This document shows, piece by piece, positions 33,225-46,297 of a DNA stretch of 64,000 nucleotides (the stretch's first letter is position 1; every line of letters begins with the position of its first letter). The notes under the pieces are model-generated. The model was not told where the DNA came from and did no database searches. It worked only from the letters and a program-made list of their open reading frames with translations. This DNA comes from Calocera cornea HHB12733 (taxonomy: Eukaryota > Basidiomycota > Dacrymycetes > Dacrymycetales > Dacrymycetaceae): NCBI GenBank assembly GCA_001632435.1, contig KV423973.1, positions 108,076 through 172,075 of the forward strand, given 5' to 3'. The position numbers and the translations under genes are program-made.

Positions 33225-33944
33225 ATACTCTCTCTAACTTACTCACCTGATAACGGTGCTGAGCTTCGTTCTCAGGATCGGGTCCGACTATTGCACCGCC
33301 TAACGAACTTGACGAGATCACGACTCTGTTGTGCTGCACCTGCACCTCTTTCTGAAGCTGTATCAAGGCTTTGTTTGCACGTTTTATTGAAAACACCATT
33401 TCAAACTCAATCCCTCAACTTCACGGAAGGCAGGACCGTGTGGTTCCCGACTGCTACGTGTGCCTAGCGTCTCGTGATTGATACTGGTGCATGCGTATCC
33501 GGACAACCGCAAGCGAAAAGTGCACCTGCTATTTCGGTTACATGTCGCCTGCTCTGCTGTCAAGTGGAAAGCCGTGAGGGGCCGTGCGTAGCATCGAAAC
33601 AAAGTCGTCTACCCAAGGACAGCCTCCGGGTCCGCGGAAGCCCACGAATGTTTCCGTGGGGAAGAGATGCGGTTCTGATCTTGATCATCTTCTGAGAGAC
33701 TCGCGGCCTTAGTGCCCCCCATCTGCGACCGGCTACGCCCCTTATGCGGAGGTAACTGTTCTTCTCTACCGCAACAGTATCAGGCCACACAGGCCATATG
33801 GTCAGATGGACACACAAGTCGTTTGTCCGGGTTCTAGGCACAAGAAATGAACCGCTCCTATCTCCCATGACTATAAAACCTGTCTGGAATCTATCGATTC
33901 CGGGCAGGCGCCTGTGTTCACCAGACCGCTCTGCGTAGCCCACC
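33225..33944. other. Intergenic between the two lipases
   Basis: No gene seen; promoter of lipase 2 with a TATA box at 33872-33878. Confidence 0.5.
33872..33878 (+). promoter_or_regulatory. TATA box of lipase 2
   Basis: CTATAAAACC 73 bases before the ATG at 33945. Confidence 0.55.
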
Positions 33945-35149
33945 ATGGCCGTCATTCGCCCTCTGTTGCTTGCATCCCTTGCCATCCTGTCTGCTTCGGC
34001 GGCTCCGCTGATTCCCAGGGAGAACACGGCGCCTGTCACCCCTCTGACAGCCGCCCAGATCTCTGCAATTACACCCTTTGCATATATGGCTAGCGCCGCA
34101 TACTGCACTACAGCATCAGTCATATCCTGGGATTGTGGTGGTGAGCCGACAATCCGACAGCTTCTTCGGTAGAACTTACCTGACGTGTCTAAAGGACCTT
34201 GCTCTGCCCTTCCGGGGATGGTTCCCATTGCGGCAGGCGGTGATAACACCGACACTCCTGACTGGTATGTGGCATACTACCCAAGCGCTGGCGCTGCGGT
34301 AGTCAGCCACCAGGGCACCAACACAGCATCGCTGGAGTCCTGGCTCGACGATTTGGAGGCTAACCTCGTGGATATCGATCCGAACTACTTCCCGGGACTG
34401 TCCGGAATTGAAGTTCAGTAAGTGATACGTTCCGTCTCATGAACACCAACCTGAGTGGTATCAGTGACGGCTTCCAGTCCACCTTCGAGTCAACCGCAGC
34501 ATCTGTCTTGAGTGCGGTCCAGACCGCAATTTCTTCCCACGGTGCCACCCAGCTCTATGTCGTTGGGCACTCCCTCGGCGCGGCAATCGCTATCTTCGAT
34601 GCTCTCTATCTGCATAGCCAAGTGAGCATCCCGGTGACCACCAGGCTGTTCGGACTCCCTCGTGCTGGCAACCAGGCCTTCGCCAATTATGTGGATTCGA
34701 AGCTCTCCGGGTTGTATCACGTGGTCAATTACAATGTACGCAACATTGTGAAGAACGCTGGGCAAAGTTGGCTGACCCCAACAAGGATATCGTCCCGCGC
34801 CTCCCGTCGACAGACTTCGGCTACGAGCACCCTTCGTAGGTTCTGTGCCCTCAAATAACTGATCTGGTACTGATCCCAGGGTAGCGGAGAGGTCTTCATC
34901 ACCGCTAACGGCGGCTCCACGTACGACCTGTGTCCTGGCCAGGAGAACTGTAAGCTCTTATGGGCGCATTGTCACAGTAAGCTGAAGCTGACCTTGGCGA
35001 GAAGACAACTGCGCAATTGGCATCAACTTCTTGGATGACAGTACCACTCCTCATGACGGTCCATATGCTGGCGTTACGTGAGTATCAAGCAACGGCCTGG
35101 AGCGTTCGCTAACATCTATGTTTGAATGTGCAGGATGGGTAGTTGCTGA
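33945..35149 (+). CDS. Secreted class 3 lipase, copy 2
   Basis: Exons 33945-34140, 34195-34417, 34465-34735, 34786-34835, 34885-34949, 35005-35077 and 35134-35149 give 297 aa. Signal peptide of about 20 residues, then APLIPREN. It has the nucleophile elbow GHSLGAA, DIVPRLPSTDFGYEHPS, and six or more cysteines arranged as in fungal class 3 lipases and feruloyl esterases. The acyl-chain or ester preference cannot be told from sequence. It is tandem to copy 1 and shares five intron positions with it, but lacks two introns found there (at 32080 and 32355). Both genes belong to a local run of extracellular hydrolases. Confidence 0.9.
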
Positions 35150-35500
35150 GGGTCGCAGATTTCATAGCAGTGTCACAATTCAAACGGAGATCGGATACTG
35201 GACATAGCATCCGAGTAGTCGAGTAGTCGAGACAAGCTCCGATACTCTGATAGCCAATAGCAACACTCCATCAGACTTCCCTTCCCAGTGCAGAGGAATG
35301 AATACGAGAAAGCTGCAGACTGCCCATATCCTGCTGTTAGGAGGTCGTCGGCAGACGGTCCGTCGCGGGCGCTTCGTCGCATTTCGCGTCCCTGACTGAA
35401 GGACAATCGTGTGGAGGCCGACACACGACCATAACCGCCTCATGGCCTCGCTGTCAACCGCGTATCATCGTCCCCAACGGCCATCACGATCTCGCCCGTC

Positions 35501-36489
35501 ATGAGCGGAAGCAAGCCCGTCGTTCTGATTACTGGTTGTTCATCAGGAGGAATTGGGTATTCATTGTGCGTTCCCGACTTGGCTCTGCGTCCTTTGATCG
35601 TCTGACATATGCCATACGGTTGTTCACAGATGCGAAGAGTTCGCCCCACACGCTGAGATCGTGTACGCGACAGCCCGGCGACTTGAGGCTATGGCCGGCT
35701 TTCCCCGTGACAATATCCGAACGCTCGAGATGGATGTTTGCAGCTCGAAGTCGATTGAGGCCGCTGTGAGCAAGGTCATCGAGGAGTGTGGGCGGATAGA
35801 CATAGTCGTGTCCAATGCCGGCGTTGGGGCTTTCGGTGCGCGCAGTCACCTTATATATTGGCCATCGCTCACAATGCCGCATAGGCCCCATACTGGACAT
35901 GCCTGTCGACAAGGCGCGTGCCGCGTTCGATGCCAACTACTTCGGCAGCCATCGGTTAGCACAGGCAGTCTTGCCGCATATGTTTGCACAACGATCCGGC
36001 AAGTTCGTACTCGTCGGATCTATCGGTGGATTGGTTCCTGGTCTGTACATGTCATTCCTGCGGATCGAGCGTGATCTCACCGAAAACGCAGTGCCTTGGA
36101 ATGGGACGTATGCAGCATCAAAGGCGGCCCTACATACCCTTGCGGATGTGTTGCGCCACGAATGCACACCATTCAACGTACAAGTCATGACGCTTATTCC
36201 CGGCTTCGTCAAGTCACATATTATCGACAACATGCAGGGCTATACGCTGCCTGCCAACAGCGTCTATTTACCCTGGGCTGTTCCGATCTACAAACGGTTC
36301 TCGGCGAGCCAAACCAGCCCGGCATGCATACCGGCTAAGCAGTTCTCGGCTCGGGTCGTGAAGGAGCTTCTGAAGAACAAGATCAAATGGATATTCTTAC
36401 TGGGCGGAAACTCGAACTGGATGTGGTTCTTGAACTTGTGGCCGCGAACGTGGGCGCTCGCATATCTCTGGCGTGGAGGCAGCAAATAG
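35501..36489 (+). CDS. Ayr1-like short-chain dehydrogenase
   Basis: Exons 35501-35565, 35630-35835, 35885-36040 and 36092-36489 give 274 aa. SDR motifs: TGCSSGGIG near residue 11, SNAGVGAFG, and the catalytic YAASK. A C-terminal hydrophobic, Trp-rich stretch (WMWFLNLWPRTWALAYLW) looks like a membrane anchor. The closest known group is Ayr1, which reduces 1-acyl-dihydroxyacetone phosphate with NADPH at the ER and lipid droplets. The third intron (51 nt) has no stop in frame, so retention would add 17 residues at the GGLVP junction; splicing restores the family pattern. It could cooperate with the acyltransferases at 58-63 kb in glycerolipid synthesis (inference). Confidence 0.88.
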
Positions 36490-37412
36490 TACGCACGAAT
36501 GCCTGCATTCGGGTGGAATGCATGGCATTGTACATTAAGCACATAATTACAGGCCACCATTGATATCCCATTGACTACACCAGTACGTCGAAGCGGATAG
36601 GTTATATAGATGACGGGCTGCAGTGTCAGCGCGGTTACGGGGTCACGCAAACATAAGGTGATCCATCCCCGGACGATAATCCCTCGAGAGATCCGACGCA
36701 AAAGTGTCGGTGCGAAGCGGAATACTGACTTTAGAACGACTTTCGTTGATGCGATTTGCGCGGTGAATGTGGACTGGACAATAGCACCAATGACACGCTT
36801 TATGTCGCCCATCGTTTCTTGGTGATGGTTAAATCGTGGCTGGTTGCGGAAGACACCAATAGGAGGTTCTTCCCCGTATAGTCTGTGGCTCCGTGCGGTG
36901 TGTAGGACGTGACGAGTCCACATAACCCGTCATTATCGCATTGTCGAACGCTCAAAGTCGACTGCTTACCGGGTATTGAGAGTTGCCACATCGGATGCCA
37001 GGCCAACCGCAATGGGGAGTGGCCTACATTGAAACCCTGTGCGCTCATACACCGAAACGGGCGCGATCTGGGTCACAAGGATAATGACAGACCATTACAC
37101 ACGAAATGAGCACGCCAACCCCTCTTTTGCATTTTGCAGGCATCGCAGCAGTACGACCATCAACACAACAACAAACTAACACAGAGGAGGATTCTGAGAC
37201 AAGGAACGGTTGAGAGGCGTACTCTCTTTTACGCAACGGGAACGGGAACGGGAACGAGAACGGGGGCGAGATTCGTAAGCAGCGAACTTGGAGATGGAGA
37301 TGAAGGGAGGGGCAAGATCAGGAGGAACGGCACCACCGTGCGTGCCACATGGGTTGTTACATATGATGACGGAGAGGTTCGAGGTCCTTCGGAGATGGGG
37401 CGCGGCAGTCGT
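36490..37412. other. Intergenic, no supported gene
   Basis: Between two convergent genes. A short GGGAAC repeat occurs at about 37238-37262. No coding structure was found. Confidence 0.5.
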
Positions 37413-38551
37413 TTATGCGGGCGCGGGCGCGCCGGCGGCGTTGGGGCAGTCACGGGAGATGTGACCTGCAGATGGGGTCAGTACGATGTATGCGTATGGT
37501 AAGATGGAGGGAGCGCACCCTCGGAGCCGCAGGTGTAGCAGGCACGCTTCTGGGGCTCGGGGCAGTCCCTCGAGATGTGGCCCTGGTGTACGTCAGCAAC
37601 TGCGCGAAATGGACGCCGTACGGGGGTGCTCACCGACTGGTTGCAGTTGTAGCACTTGGCACCCTGGACGCAGTCGCGCGAGAGATGGCCGACACCGCCG
37701 CAGGTGTAGCTGGTTGGCGTCAATACATGGTTGACACATGCGCAAGGGAGGTGACACACCAAGTCTTGCCACGGGCAGCGCCGAACGCTCCGCCGCCGAA
37801 CGAGCCGTAGCCGCCGTCAGCGGCGCCAGCCTCGGGGCAGGCACGGGCGATATGCCCGACCTTGCCGCACTTGTAGCATTCCTGGCCGCCAGCGCGGGCA
37901 CCACCGAAGCCGCCCGAGGCGCCGCCGCCAAAGCCGGCTCCGCCGGCCGCGCCGGACTCGGCCGCGTTCGGGCAGTCGCGAGACTACGAAAACAGTATCA
38001 TCAACCACTGCGCTCATCTAGGGAGCAAGTATGCTCACGATGTGACCCTCCTGGCCGCACTTGTAGCAGGCCTTGGGCTTGGCCTCGAGCGTGCAGTCGC
38101 GGGAGACGTGGCCCTCCTGGCCGCAGTTGTAGCAGGTAGGGGTGCCGGCCTTAGGGCACTGGGAAGCGAGATGGCCGACTGTACGTTACATGCAGGGAAC
38201 GACACGAGCATTCGAACATGCATTATATTGAGGGAGTGATATCGAGTATAGCGACACCGACAACCGACAGCGACAGCGACGACGACGACCACCCGAGCGA
38301 CACCGACAGCGAGGAGAAGAAAAGAGACACCAAGCACCCGTCAGCTCCACTCGACACGAAAAGACAAAAGAGGGCGTAGGTAAGGTTAGGAAATGACAAC
38401 TGCTTCAAGGGCGGGGAGAGGTGCACCGAGCTGCACACTCTTCCCGCCCTCGTTGCTGGCCCATCAAGATGAAAACGGTGCGACCGCCACGACAACGATA
38501 TCAACGACAACACGTACAACCACCGCAGTTGAAGCATCCGCGTCCAGCCAT
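37413..38551 (-). CDS. GIS2: Gis2/CNBP-like zinc-knuckle protein
   Basis: Minus-strand exons 38551-38521, 38178-38039, 37983-37760, 37709-37634, 37582-37519 and 37465-37413 give 195 aa. Seven CCHC zinc knuckles are seen, each C-x2-C-x4-H-x4-[85 protein letters not shown] and [15 protein letters not shown] Gly/Ala-rich linker separates the third and fourth, and RGG-like Gly/Arg residues are present. Gis2 and mammalian CNBP bind mRNA and G-rich nucleic acids and tune translation and stress granules. The first intron is 342 nt, far longer than any other in the window, and lies directly after the first Cys pair. Confidence 0.92.
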
Positions 38552-39063
38552 TTCTGATTGATTATCTGAGTGGGGGTTGGAGTAGAGTTTGGTTGGTCTG
38601 GTGCGTTCCTTGAAGGAGAAGACTGAGCGTTTGGAGAAGATGAAGCGGGAGAGAGTGCTGAGGACGAGCCTAGGTGGTCGTTGCAGGAACATGCGAGGCT
38701 GGGGCGCCATGCCTCGCTTTATTTCTGCACGAGGCCCCACCGCCTTTCCCCTGAAGTTTTAGCCTCCGCCCGTCACGTGCGACACGAAAAGCTTCTTTGC
38801 TGTCCGCGGCTGGGCGACGGCAGCAGAGACACCCTGCTTAAGCTTCCGGATTACGTACGCAGTCAGCGCGGCGACGCAGCCGGAGCCGAAGCCCGGAGGC
38901 GGGAGGGACGGGAGGGACGGGAGGGACCCTTCCCCTTTCGTGTGGGGAGCGTATCATAGGCACAGGCAACGCGGCGGCAGCCAGTCCACCTATCGACCTG
39001 AGGGGTGTCCGCCTCCTACCCATTGTACAACACCAAACCCCCCCCCCTTCTGCTACAACGACC
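38552..39063. promoter_or_regulatory. Divergent promoter, Gis2 / Atg2
   Basis: A 512-base head-to-head interval. At 38901-38929 the 10-base unit GGGAGGGACG is repeated about three times. A C-run lies near 39047 just before the Atg2 ATG, next to the expected transcription start. Confidence 0.55.
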
Positions 39064-42000
39064 ATGTCATCGTCAGTGTGGAACTGGCTCTCCTACATCC
39101 CCTCGATCCGCCTGCCATCCCTCTACGTCCCAGCGCAGATCCAGAACCGCCTCCTCTCATTCGCCATCCGCCGCTCGATCGGCCATCTGCTCAAGCGCGG
39201 CGGGGTCGAGATCGACAAGCTCGACACGCAGGTCGGAAGGGGCTGGGTAGAAGTTAAGGATGTCGAGCTGGAGGAGGAGGTGCGTTACCCCACTATGATC
39301 ACTACCTGCTGAACGGGCTGAAACCGATAACGAGCAGGCGATCAACGCGCTCCTCCCCGGCCTGCCTCTGCGGCTCACCTCTTCCCACCTGGCCTCCCTA
39401 TCCTTCAGCCTCCCCGGCCTGCTCACAGCGCCGATATCCCTCACTCTCTCCGGCCTCACCCTCTCCTTCACCCTCTCCCCCGTCTCGCCCTCGGACAAAG
39501 CCCACCAACCCGATCTGGCGCAGAGCGTGACGGGGTTCATGGGCGAGGCCATGGCAGCGGACGAGGAGGGCCAAGCGCTCAGGAGGGACTTGGAAGCGTC
39601 CATCATCGACCCTTCCGCTCCTGCCCCCGACCGGCCAGCACACACCCCCGGCACCTCCCCCGTCCGCACCGAACCACCGGGGTCCCTCCACCCCTTCCTA
39701 GCCCACGACGAGCCGTTCGACCCGTCCGCCTCGTACATCTCCCCCTCTTCCGACGTCCCCGAGGAGTCCAACGAGCCGCCCGCAATCTCCATCCTCACAT
39801 CCGTCGTCTCCCGCCTCGTAGCGCGGTTCTCGACCAAGCTCGCAGACGTCACTGTGCGCATCCTGGACCCGCACGCGGGGAAGGAGTGGGTGCTCACCCT
39901 GGGCGAGGCGGGCTACGAGGGCGTGGAGAGGGATACGGAGGGCGAGGCCGGCGGGCGCGCATATGTCCGGGATGTGCGCGTCTTTGCGCAGCCTGTGTCT
40001 GAGGTGGAGGACGAGAAGTCGGACGACACTCCGCTGGCGAGCAGTGTCGACCTGGGCGAGAGCGAGAGCATGTATGCGTCGACGGGCGAGAGCATGTATG
40101 CCTCAGCACTGGATAGCCTTCCGGGTGCCTCGTCTGTCATCGCCTCCGCGGCTCTGTCACCCCCGGAGAAGCAGGCCCCGGCTCCCCTACCCGTTCTCTA
40201 TATGCGCAGCTTGGAAGCGCAACTATCCACCTCGCTGCTCCCAGCAATGACAGTCGTCGCGCGCCAAACGAGAGTGTCGATCGAGCTGCCTGAGCTGCGA
40301 GCGCTCGTCACTCCCCAAACCGTCCAGCTGGCACTGTCGACCCTCGCCCAAGTGTCTGCGCCCTCAACCTCAGCCCCGGCCGCGTTACCCACCTCCCAAC
40401 CGGCTGCGGCACCCAGCCTGCAGGCGCATCTCACTCTCGCAACCTGCTCCGTATTCGTCATCCCATCTCCTGGCGACTCCCCCCTCGACTCCTTCTACGC
40501 GCCCGCGTTCGAACCGCGGGTGCCGTACCTGCTTGCCAACGCAACGTTCTTGGACACCCGCTTCTCCACCTCCACCCCCGCAGCGATCGCCCTCACCACC
40601 TCGCCCCCAACAGCCCAAATGAGCTCTCCGCCCTCAGCAAGCCACGCCCGCAGAACATCCTACAGCTCCGCGCGCGCCCGCTCCCTCCGCGCCAGGCAGC
40701 CAAAACGCAGCGTCGACCTGGCCATCGGGAACCTCACGCTCGGCTGGCGCGCTTCGTCTTCTTCCTCCGCGGAAGACGAGTCGTACGACCTGCTCTCCTT
40801 CCCCGAAGCGTTGGCAGATCCCTACCCCTCGGGAAAGGCGTTGTTCCCGAGCTTCGTGCCTTCCGCATGGGCGCCGGCGCCGGCGCGCACTTCGGACGCA
40901 CCGGTCATCAGCATAAGGCACGAGTTTGCGGTCTCGGCGGAGGGCGCTGGCGACGCAGTTGCGGATACGACCACTGTGGATATCGTGCCTCTGGAAGTGC
41001 ATGTGGATCTCGGGTTGGCGGAGAAGTTCGTGCCGTTTTCAGACGTGTTGAATGCTGAGGTCTCCACTGCACCCGATGCGGCCGCGCGAGGGGCAGGTAA
41101 ACGCGCTTCCAAGCCCGTCACTAGCCCCAATGCGGTCCGAGACCTCTTGGATGATTTGGAGGCCGAACGACAGCCTGTAAGTCGGCCTTCATTAGCACCG
41201 TTCATTAACTGATGAAATAACAGGACGGCCCTCCACCGACGCTTTTGCTCAACTTGGCCTTCGTGCGCGTCATGTTACGACCACCACCGATCCCGCCTGC
41301 CACCGAACTGCGTTCCGGAACCATGATTGTGGATGTGCACTCGCTCCGTTTCGTCACCGGTGAGGCTGAGGCTACACGGGAGGCCGTTCGATGGCATGGA
41401 AAGCGCATTGAGCGCAAGTTGATGGGGGACGTGGAGTGCAAACGGCTCATGGTAGCATTCGTCGGAACAACTGGTATGTGGCTTCCCGCTTGGCGCTGCA
41501 ACTTGCTAATACTTAACCGGCACAGATTCCACCGCAACCGCATTTGTTTCTTTGACTCCTTTGCTCCCAGTTTCGATTTCTCCATTGGACGATGCAGCAC
41601 CTTTGTTACCGCGCATTTCGGTGTATACATCATCAACGGCCATCTCAGTACCATCGGCGGCCCTTGAGATCGAGGCCAACATCCCGCAGATCCAGGTGCA
41701 GCTCAACAAGAAGACGCTTGATAGCCTGCAGCTGTACATAGACGATCTCAGCCACGCTGCTGCCAAACTAGCCACTTTGGTACCGACTTCCAATGCCCCG
41801 ACCGCGCCGGCGGTGGAGAAGTCCGGAGGCATGGCTGTGAAATTGCTGGTATCTGAGGGTGAGCAGTCAATACCTTCCCCCCATGCGACTGTGTTCCTAA
41901 GCGGCTATTGCAGTGTCGGTGAAATTGCAAATTCCTCGCGAATATGGAGAGATCCGACCGCTTGAGTTAACCCTATCTGATGTTGATGTGATCGCTGAGC

Positions 42001-45000
42001 TTAAATCAAGCGAGAAGGTCAGTTCGGTTTGCCCTTGATGCGACCCGTGCTGATTGCGGCATGGTTAGCACGAGATGGTACTTTCGGTGTCCGCAGTCGA
42101 TGTTGGCATCATTGAGACCACATCGAAAGGTCCTCTAACGCTGCTCTGCCAGACCACCGCCAGATCCCTGGTACGTGATAAGAACAAACCGGAAACCCTC
42201 ATGCTCACTATGAACACAGACTACCGCCTCGAGGCCGACATTGCATGTTCAGCTTGTCTCGGCGACAAACGTGGAAACTGGTTTGAAGCAGAACACAATC
42301 AAGGTCACCGGGTACGGTTTTACACTGTCAATACCACCGGATCTTGCCTTTGGCCATCATTTGGGATTGTTTTTCCAAGCGCCCGCTGGAGTACGTCTTC
42401 TTTCCTTCGCTGTTGACCAATCCTAACAAGGATGCAGGCGTTCGAAGATGCCGTTCCCACAGAGAAGGCATTCGTTGCTGCCCAGTTCCTGTCGGCCTCT
42501 ATTCGCGTGCTGGCGCCAAACTACGCGGGTTCCGTGGTGCTCAGCATGGGCGATCTCAACCTCTCTACTGCTATTGTTGCGAACAGCCCCGGGTCTTCAG
42601 CCGACATTTCTGCCAGAGGGTTGTCTCTTCTGCTGGTCGACGATCCCAAAGCTGCCAAAGACGGACTGAGACGCAGAGAGCATCGAACGCCACCTCAACC
42701 CGGCTTGGACTTCTGGAAGGTTTGCCCGCCCATCCCCTGTGCCATGGTACGCATACTGATCCCGCATCAGCGCGAGGGGTATGCAGTGCTTATGGAAGTC
42801 GGCGAATTGGAGACGACTGTTCAGAGCGGAAATGCCGACGCTCGGCCGCAGACCGAGGTGCGCGATACATGCACGTGGTGAATGCCCTCTGATAATTGCC
42901 AGGTCACAATTGTGCGATTGATTGTGGGCATCCACGCATGTGCCGATACCTTCGGGGCGTTGGGAGACTTCATCACGGACATGAGCAATTTGGGAAAGAA
43001 AGAGTAAGCAGCAACCCACTGAGTTTTGGGAGTACCGTTCTCATCCGAGCTTTAGGCCACCATCTCCTCGCATATATCCGAATACCGTTAGAGCACAAGA
43101 ACCCAGACGGCAGCAGAGCAAGGGTCTTCTTTGTGCGTAAATGGCCTGCTGAGCATGGCGACGGCACTCACCTCGAAACAGCGAGCATCGAGGAGGACGC
43201 GTTCCGTCAAGTACCGGAACTAGGGTCGATACCGGATATGATCAAGGACGATTTGCCAAACAACGAGGACTATCTTGGCGCCGCATTTCCTCCTCGCAAG
43301 GGATTCAAAGTCCCCGACCCGTTTGCTGGAGAAGATGACGATTTCGATGAGATTGAGTCTCCAGAAGAAACGTCTTCAAACGCCAGGATCCTTGATCCCG
43401 AGATCATCTCGCAAATTGACGGCGAGACGATCCGGATGGTTCATCCCGACGCCCTGCTCACCGTAGAAAACTATTTCAATGAGACGATGGCTGCTGAGTT
43501 GCTGAAGCCTTCTCCAGAGTAAGTAGAACTGCTCGCTCAAGCACCATTGTTGACCCCAATACAGACTGGCCGACTCACGCTTTCGTCTTCGTATTCGTGA
43601 CTGTGACCTCACGTTCAATATGCACGATGGGTACGATTGGGTACAGACTCGCAAAGTAATCGAAGACGAGGTGAAAGCCGTCCGTCGGCGTCTTGCGAAG
43701 ATCCGGCAACTGTTGGCTACTGGTCAGACGCCTGACGAAAGCATGGAAGAAGCCAGCGCAACGCTATTCAATTCCGTCTACATTGGTCTGCCGCCGGAGG
43801 CCGACGACCTCGACGCGGAGGCGCTCATGGCAGCTATTGACCAAGAGCTCAACGACGACGACGAAACTGCCAGTCAAGCAAGCTCGTCGTGGTCTTCATT
43901 CCCCAAGGGAAGTTCTCCCCGGCTGCGCCCTCGCTCGTCCCGAGCCAAAGGAAGGCGCCTCACACGATCCCACGGTGCCAGGATCCAATTCTGTGCGAGT
44001 GGCTTGGCAATGGAATTCGACCAAATGGGCAGTCGGGATGCTTTGGCTTCTCGAATGTTGATGACGGCTAGAAATTTCGAGATATTGGATCATATCAAGA
44101 CCTCGACTTGGAAGAAGTTCCTCACTGATATGCACACCGATCTACGCGGAAATGTACGGGAGGCTGGAGCGGATATGGTGCGCGTGGAGTTGCGTAGTGT
44201 GCGGCCTAAGCCGGATGAGCCGACGGAAGAAGCCCGGCTCAAGGTGCGACCCATGCGGCCATAGTCACACGCGTATCTGACGCATACGCTATCACAGGCA
44301 AAGCTCCTGCCCCTGAAACTGAATATAGATCAAGATGCGTTGGACTTCATCAAGCATTTCTTTATGTTCCAGAAGGCTGGCGGCAGCGTTGCATCCAATG
44401 AAGCGCCCGCGGAAGAGGCTTTTATTCGTGAGCAGTCCAAAACTTTACACCGCATCTCATCTGACCTCATCCAGAACACGTTGAAGTTTTCCCCGTTGAC
44501 ATCAAGCTTGATTACAAGCCGAAGCGGGTGGACTACAGGGCTCTACGCGAGGGAAACACCATCGAGTTGATGAACTTCTTCCACTGGGATGGAGCAGAAA
44601 TTACACTGCGGCATATTCAGTTGTCAGGCGTAAGTCGCGTTCAAACGCGCATAGATGCTTCGCTAATCATTGAAAAGGTGACGGGATGGGCGAACGTAGG
44701 GGAGTTACTCAACGACATGTGGACTCCAGACGTGAAGGCACATCAGCTCGCAGACGTCCTCTCCGGCATCGCTCCAATCCGCTCCGTTGTCAATGTCGGT
44801 TCTGGCATGGCTGATCTGGTACTATTGCCAATCGGCCAATACCGCAAGGACCAACGACTCGTTCGTGGTATGCAGAAGGGCGCTGCCGCATTCATGAAAT
44901 CCACCGCCATGGAGGCTCTCAAAGTGGGTGCTCAATTGGCGACTGGCACCCAGGTTATCCTGGAGCAAGCGGAACATGCTCTGGGCGGCAACTTCAGTCA

Positions 45001-45429
45001 TACTGTCACTGCCGAAACGGTCGATGATTGGAGCGACGATGAGTCTGGTGATGACAATAATGACAGGCCAGAGCTCATTAGTAAGTATGCCGACCAGCCT
45101 ATGGACTTCCGTGAAGGAGTACAGGCGGCCTACAAGAGTCTCAGCAAGAACGTACATTCTGCCGCGCAGACAATCCTTGCTGTGCCGATGGAAGTCTATG
45201 AGCGACCCAACGGTCAGGTGAGCTGTGCTGAGGCGCCATATGCGTGCACGTATCTGATCCTATCTCTCTGCAGGGACCGGTCCGTACTGTTGTACGCGCA
45301 GTACCGATTGCCGTGCTCAAGCCCATGATCGGTGCGACCGAAGCCGTCAGCAAGACGTTACTCGGCATTCGCAATTCTATGGACCCATCTATGCGACTCG
45401 AACACGAGGGAAAGTACAAGCGGCGTTGA
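39064..45429 (+). CDS. ATG2: Autophagy-related protein 2, lipid transfer
   Basis: Sixteen exons: 39064-39279, 39338-41176, 41224-41473, 41526-41858, 41914-42017, 42069-42170, 42220-42390, 42438-42857, 42903-43003, 43056-43132, 43182-43518, 43565-44243, 44298-44427, 44475-44629, 44678-45217 and 45274-45429. Total 1,869 aa with every phase closing. The N-terminus is the chorein-type start with RSIGHLLKRGG and GWVEVKDVELEEEAIN. Central Atg2 blocks include ADTFGALGDFI, QSKGLLSSIEEDAF and HDGYDWVQTRK. The C-terminal domain holds VDIKLDYKPKRVDY and a tail of amphipathic segments ending in KYKRR. Atg2 bridges ER and phagophore with Atg9 and Atg18 and channels phospholipids through its hydrophobic groove. 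Residues around 330-350 contain a GESMYAS duplication. Confidence 0.95.
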
Positions 45430-45800
45430 TATCCCACTGCAAATATTCCATCATGCTATACCCTGTATCATCCATTGCGCATTCTTGTCACAGCGTAAGT
45501 TCTTGCCATTTCCTGTACCACTATGCAACTGTTCGGCCGTGTTGTAGTGATAGCAATCAAATCGGCATCATGCTATTGTACCATTCCAACTATATGTGCC
45601 TATCCATGCAAAGAAATCGCGGCCGCGTATTATATACATATTAGCCAAAAATGTTCCCGGTATCGTGCTCATGTGCCAAGTATGCAACATCTTCGAGGTA
45701 TACCGCAAACCTATGCCAGCAGCAGATGCTGCATCTCCTAATGCTAGAATCCGCACAGCAACCCAATGAACACCAAAGCCGATCCAATTCCAAACACCGC
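45430..45800. other. Convergent intergenic region
   Basis: AT-richer than its surroundings, holding the 3' ends of Atg2 and the Cys-rich gene. No gene seen. Confidence 0.5.
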
Positions 45801-46297
45801 TCAACGTACCCCATACTGCCCTCCGGCCAATAAATCCGCCAGAATCCTCGCCTTCTCCTCGCGCTGCTGCTCTGTCAGCCTGCTCCCCGTCTTGCCCTTC
45901 ATCACGCCCATGATCGACCCGGCCTTGACGGGCGTCTTGGGCAGCGAGCCCGCTGGGTCGTGCTCTGCTGAACAGTGCACGGGTTGTGCAGAGGGGTAGC
46001 AGTCGGAGGGGATGTCCAGCCATGCTCCGCCGCTGGCCTACAAAGACTGGGCGCTTAGCATCACCCAACGAGTTGAAGACTGAATGGGCTCACCGCATCG
46101 TATGAACAGGCCGAGGTCATGCCAGAGTAGAAACAAATCATCCCGCCGTGGTGTATCTCCTGGAAGCTGTTCTCCGCACCGTGTTTGTTGATTGGTGGGC
46201 AGTCAAAACACTTGGAATTGACGGGCGACGCCAGGCAGGCGCCGACGTAAAGCGTGACGGCGGCGACCGCAGCGAGTCTCGAGACGGGTGCAGCCAT
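45801..46297 (-). CDS. Small secreted cysteine-rich protein
   Basis: Minus-strand exons 46297-46094 and 46037-45801 give 146 aa. A strong signal peptide (residues 1 to about 23, ending ACLA) precedes a mature part with six cysteines in the first 75 residues, in the order CFDC, ICFY, ACSY, DCYP, HCSA. The C-terminal 45 residues are Lys/Gln/Glu-rich and helical. No known domain. Size, secretion and even cysteine number fit the broad class of fungal small secreted proteins, some of which act as effectors or surface proteins. Function is unknown. Confidence 0.78.

Noticed and set aside
39157..39897. Minus-strand frame opposite Atg2 exon 2
   Set aside because: Antisense shadow of a strongly conserved gene.
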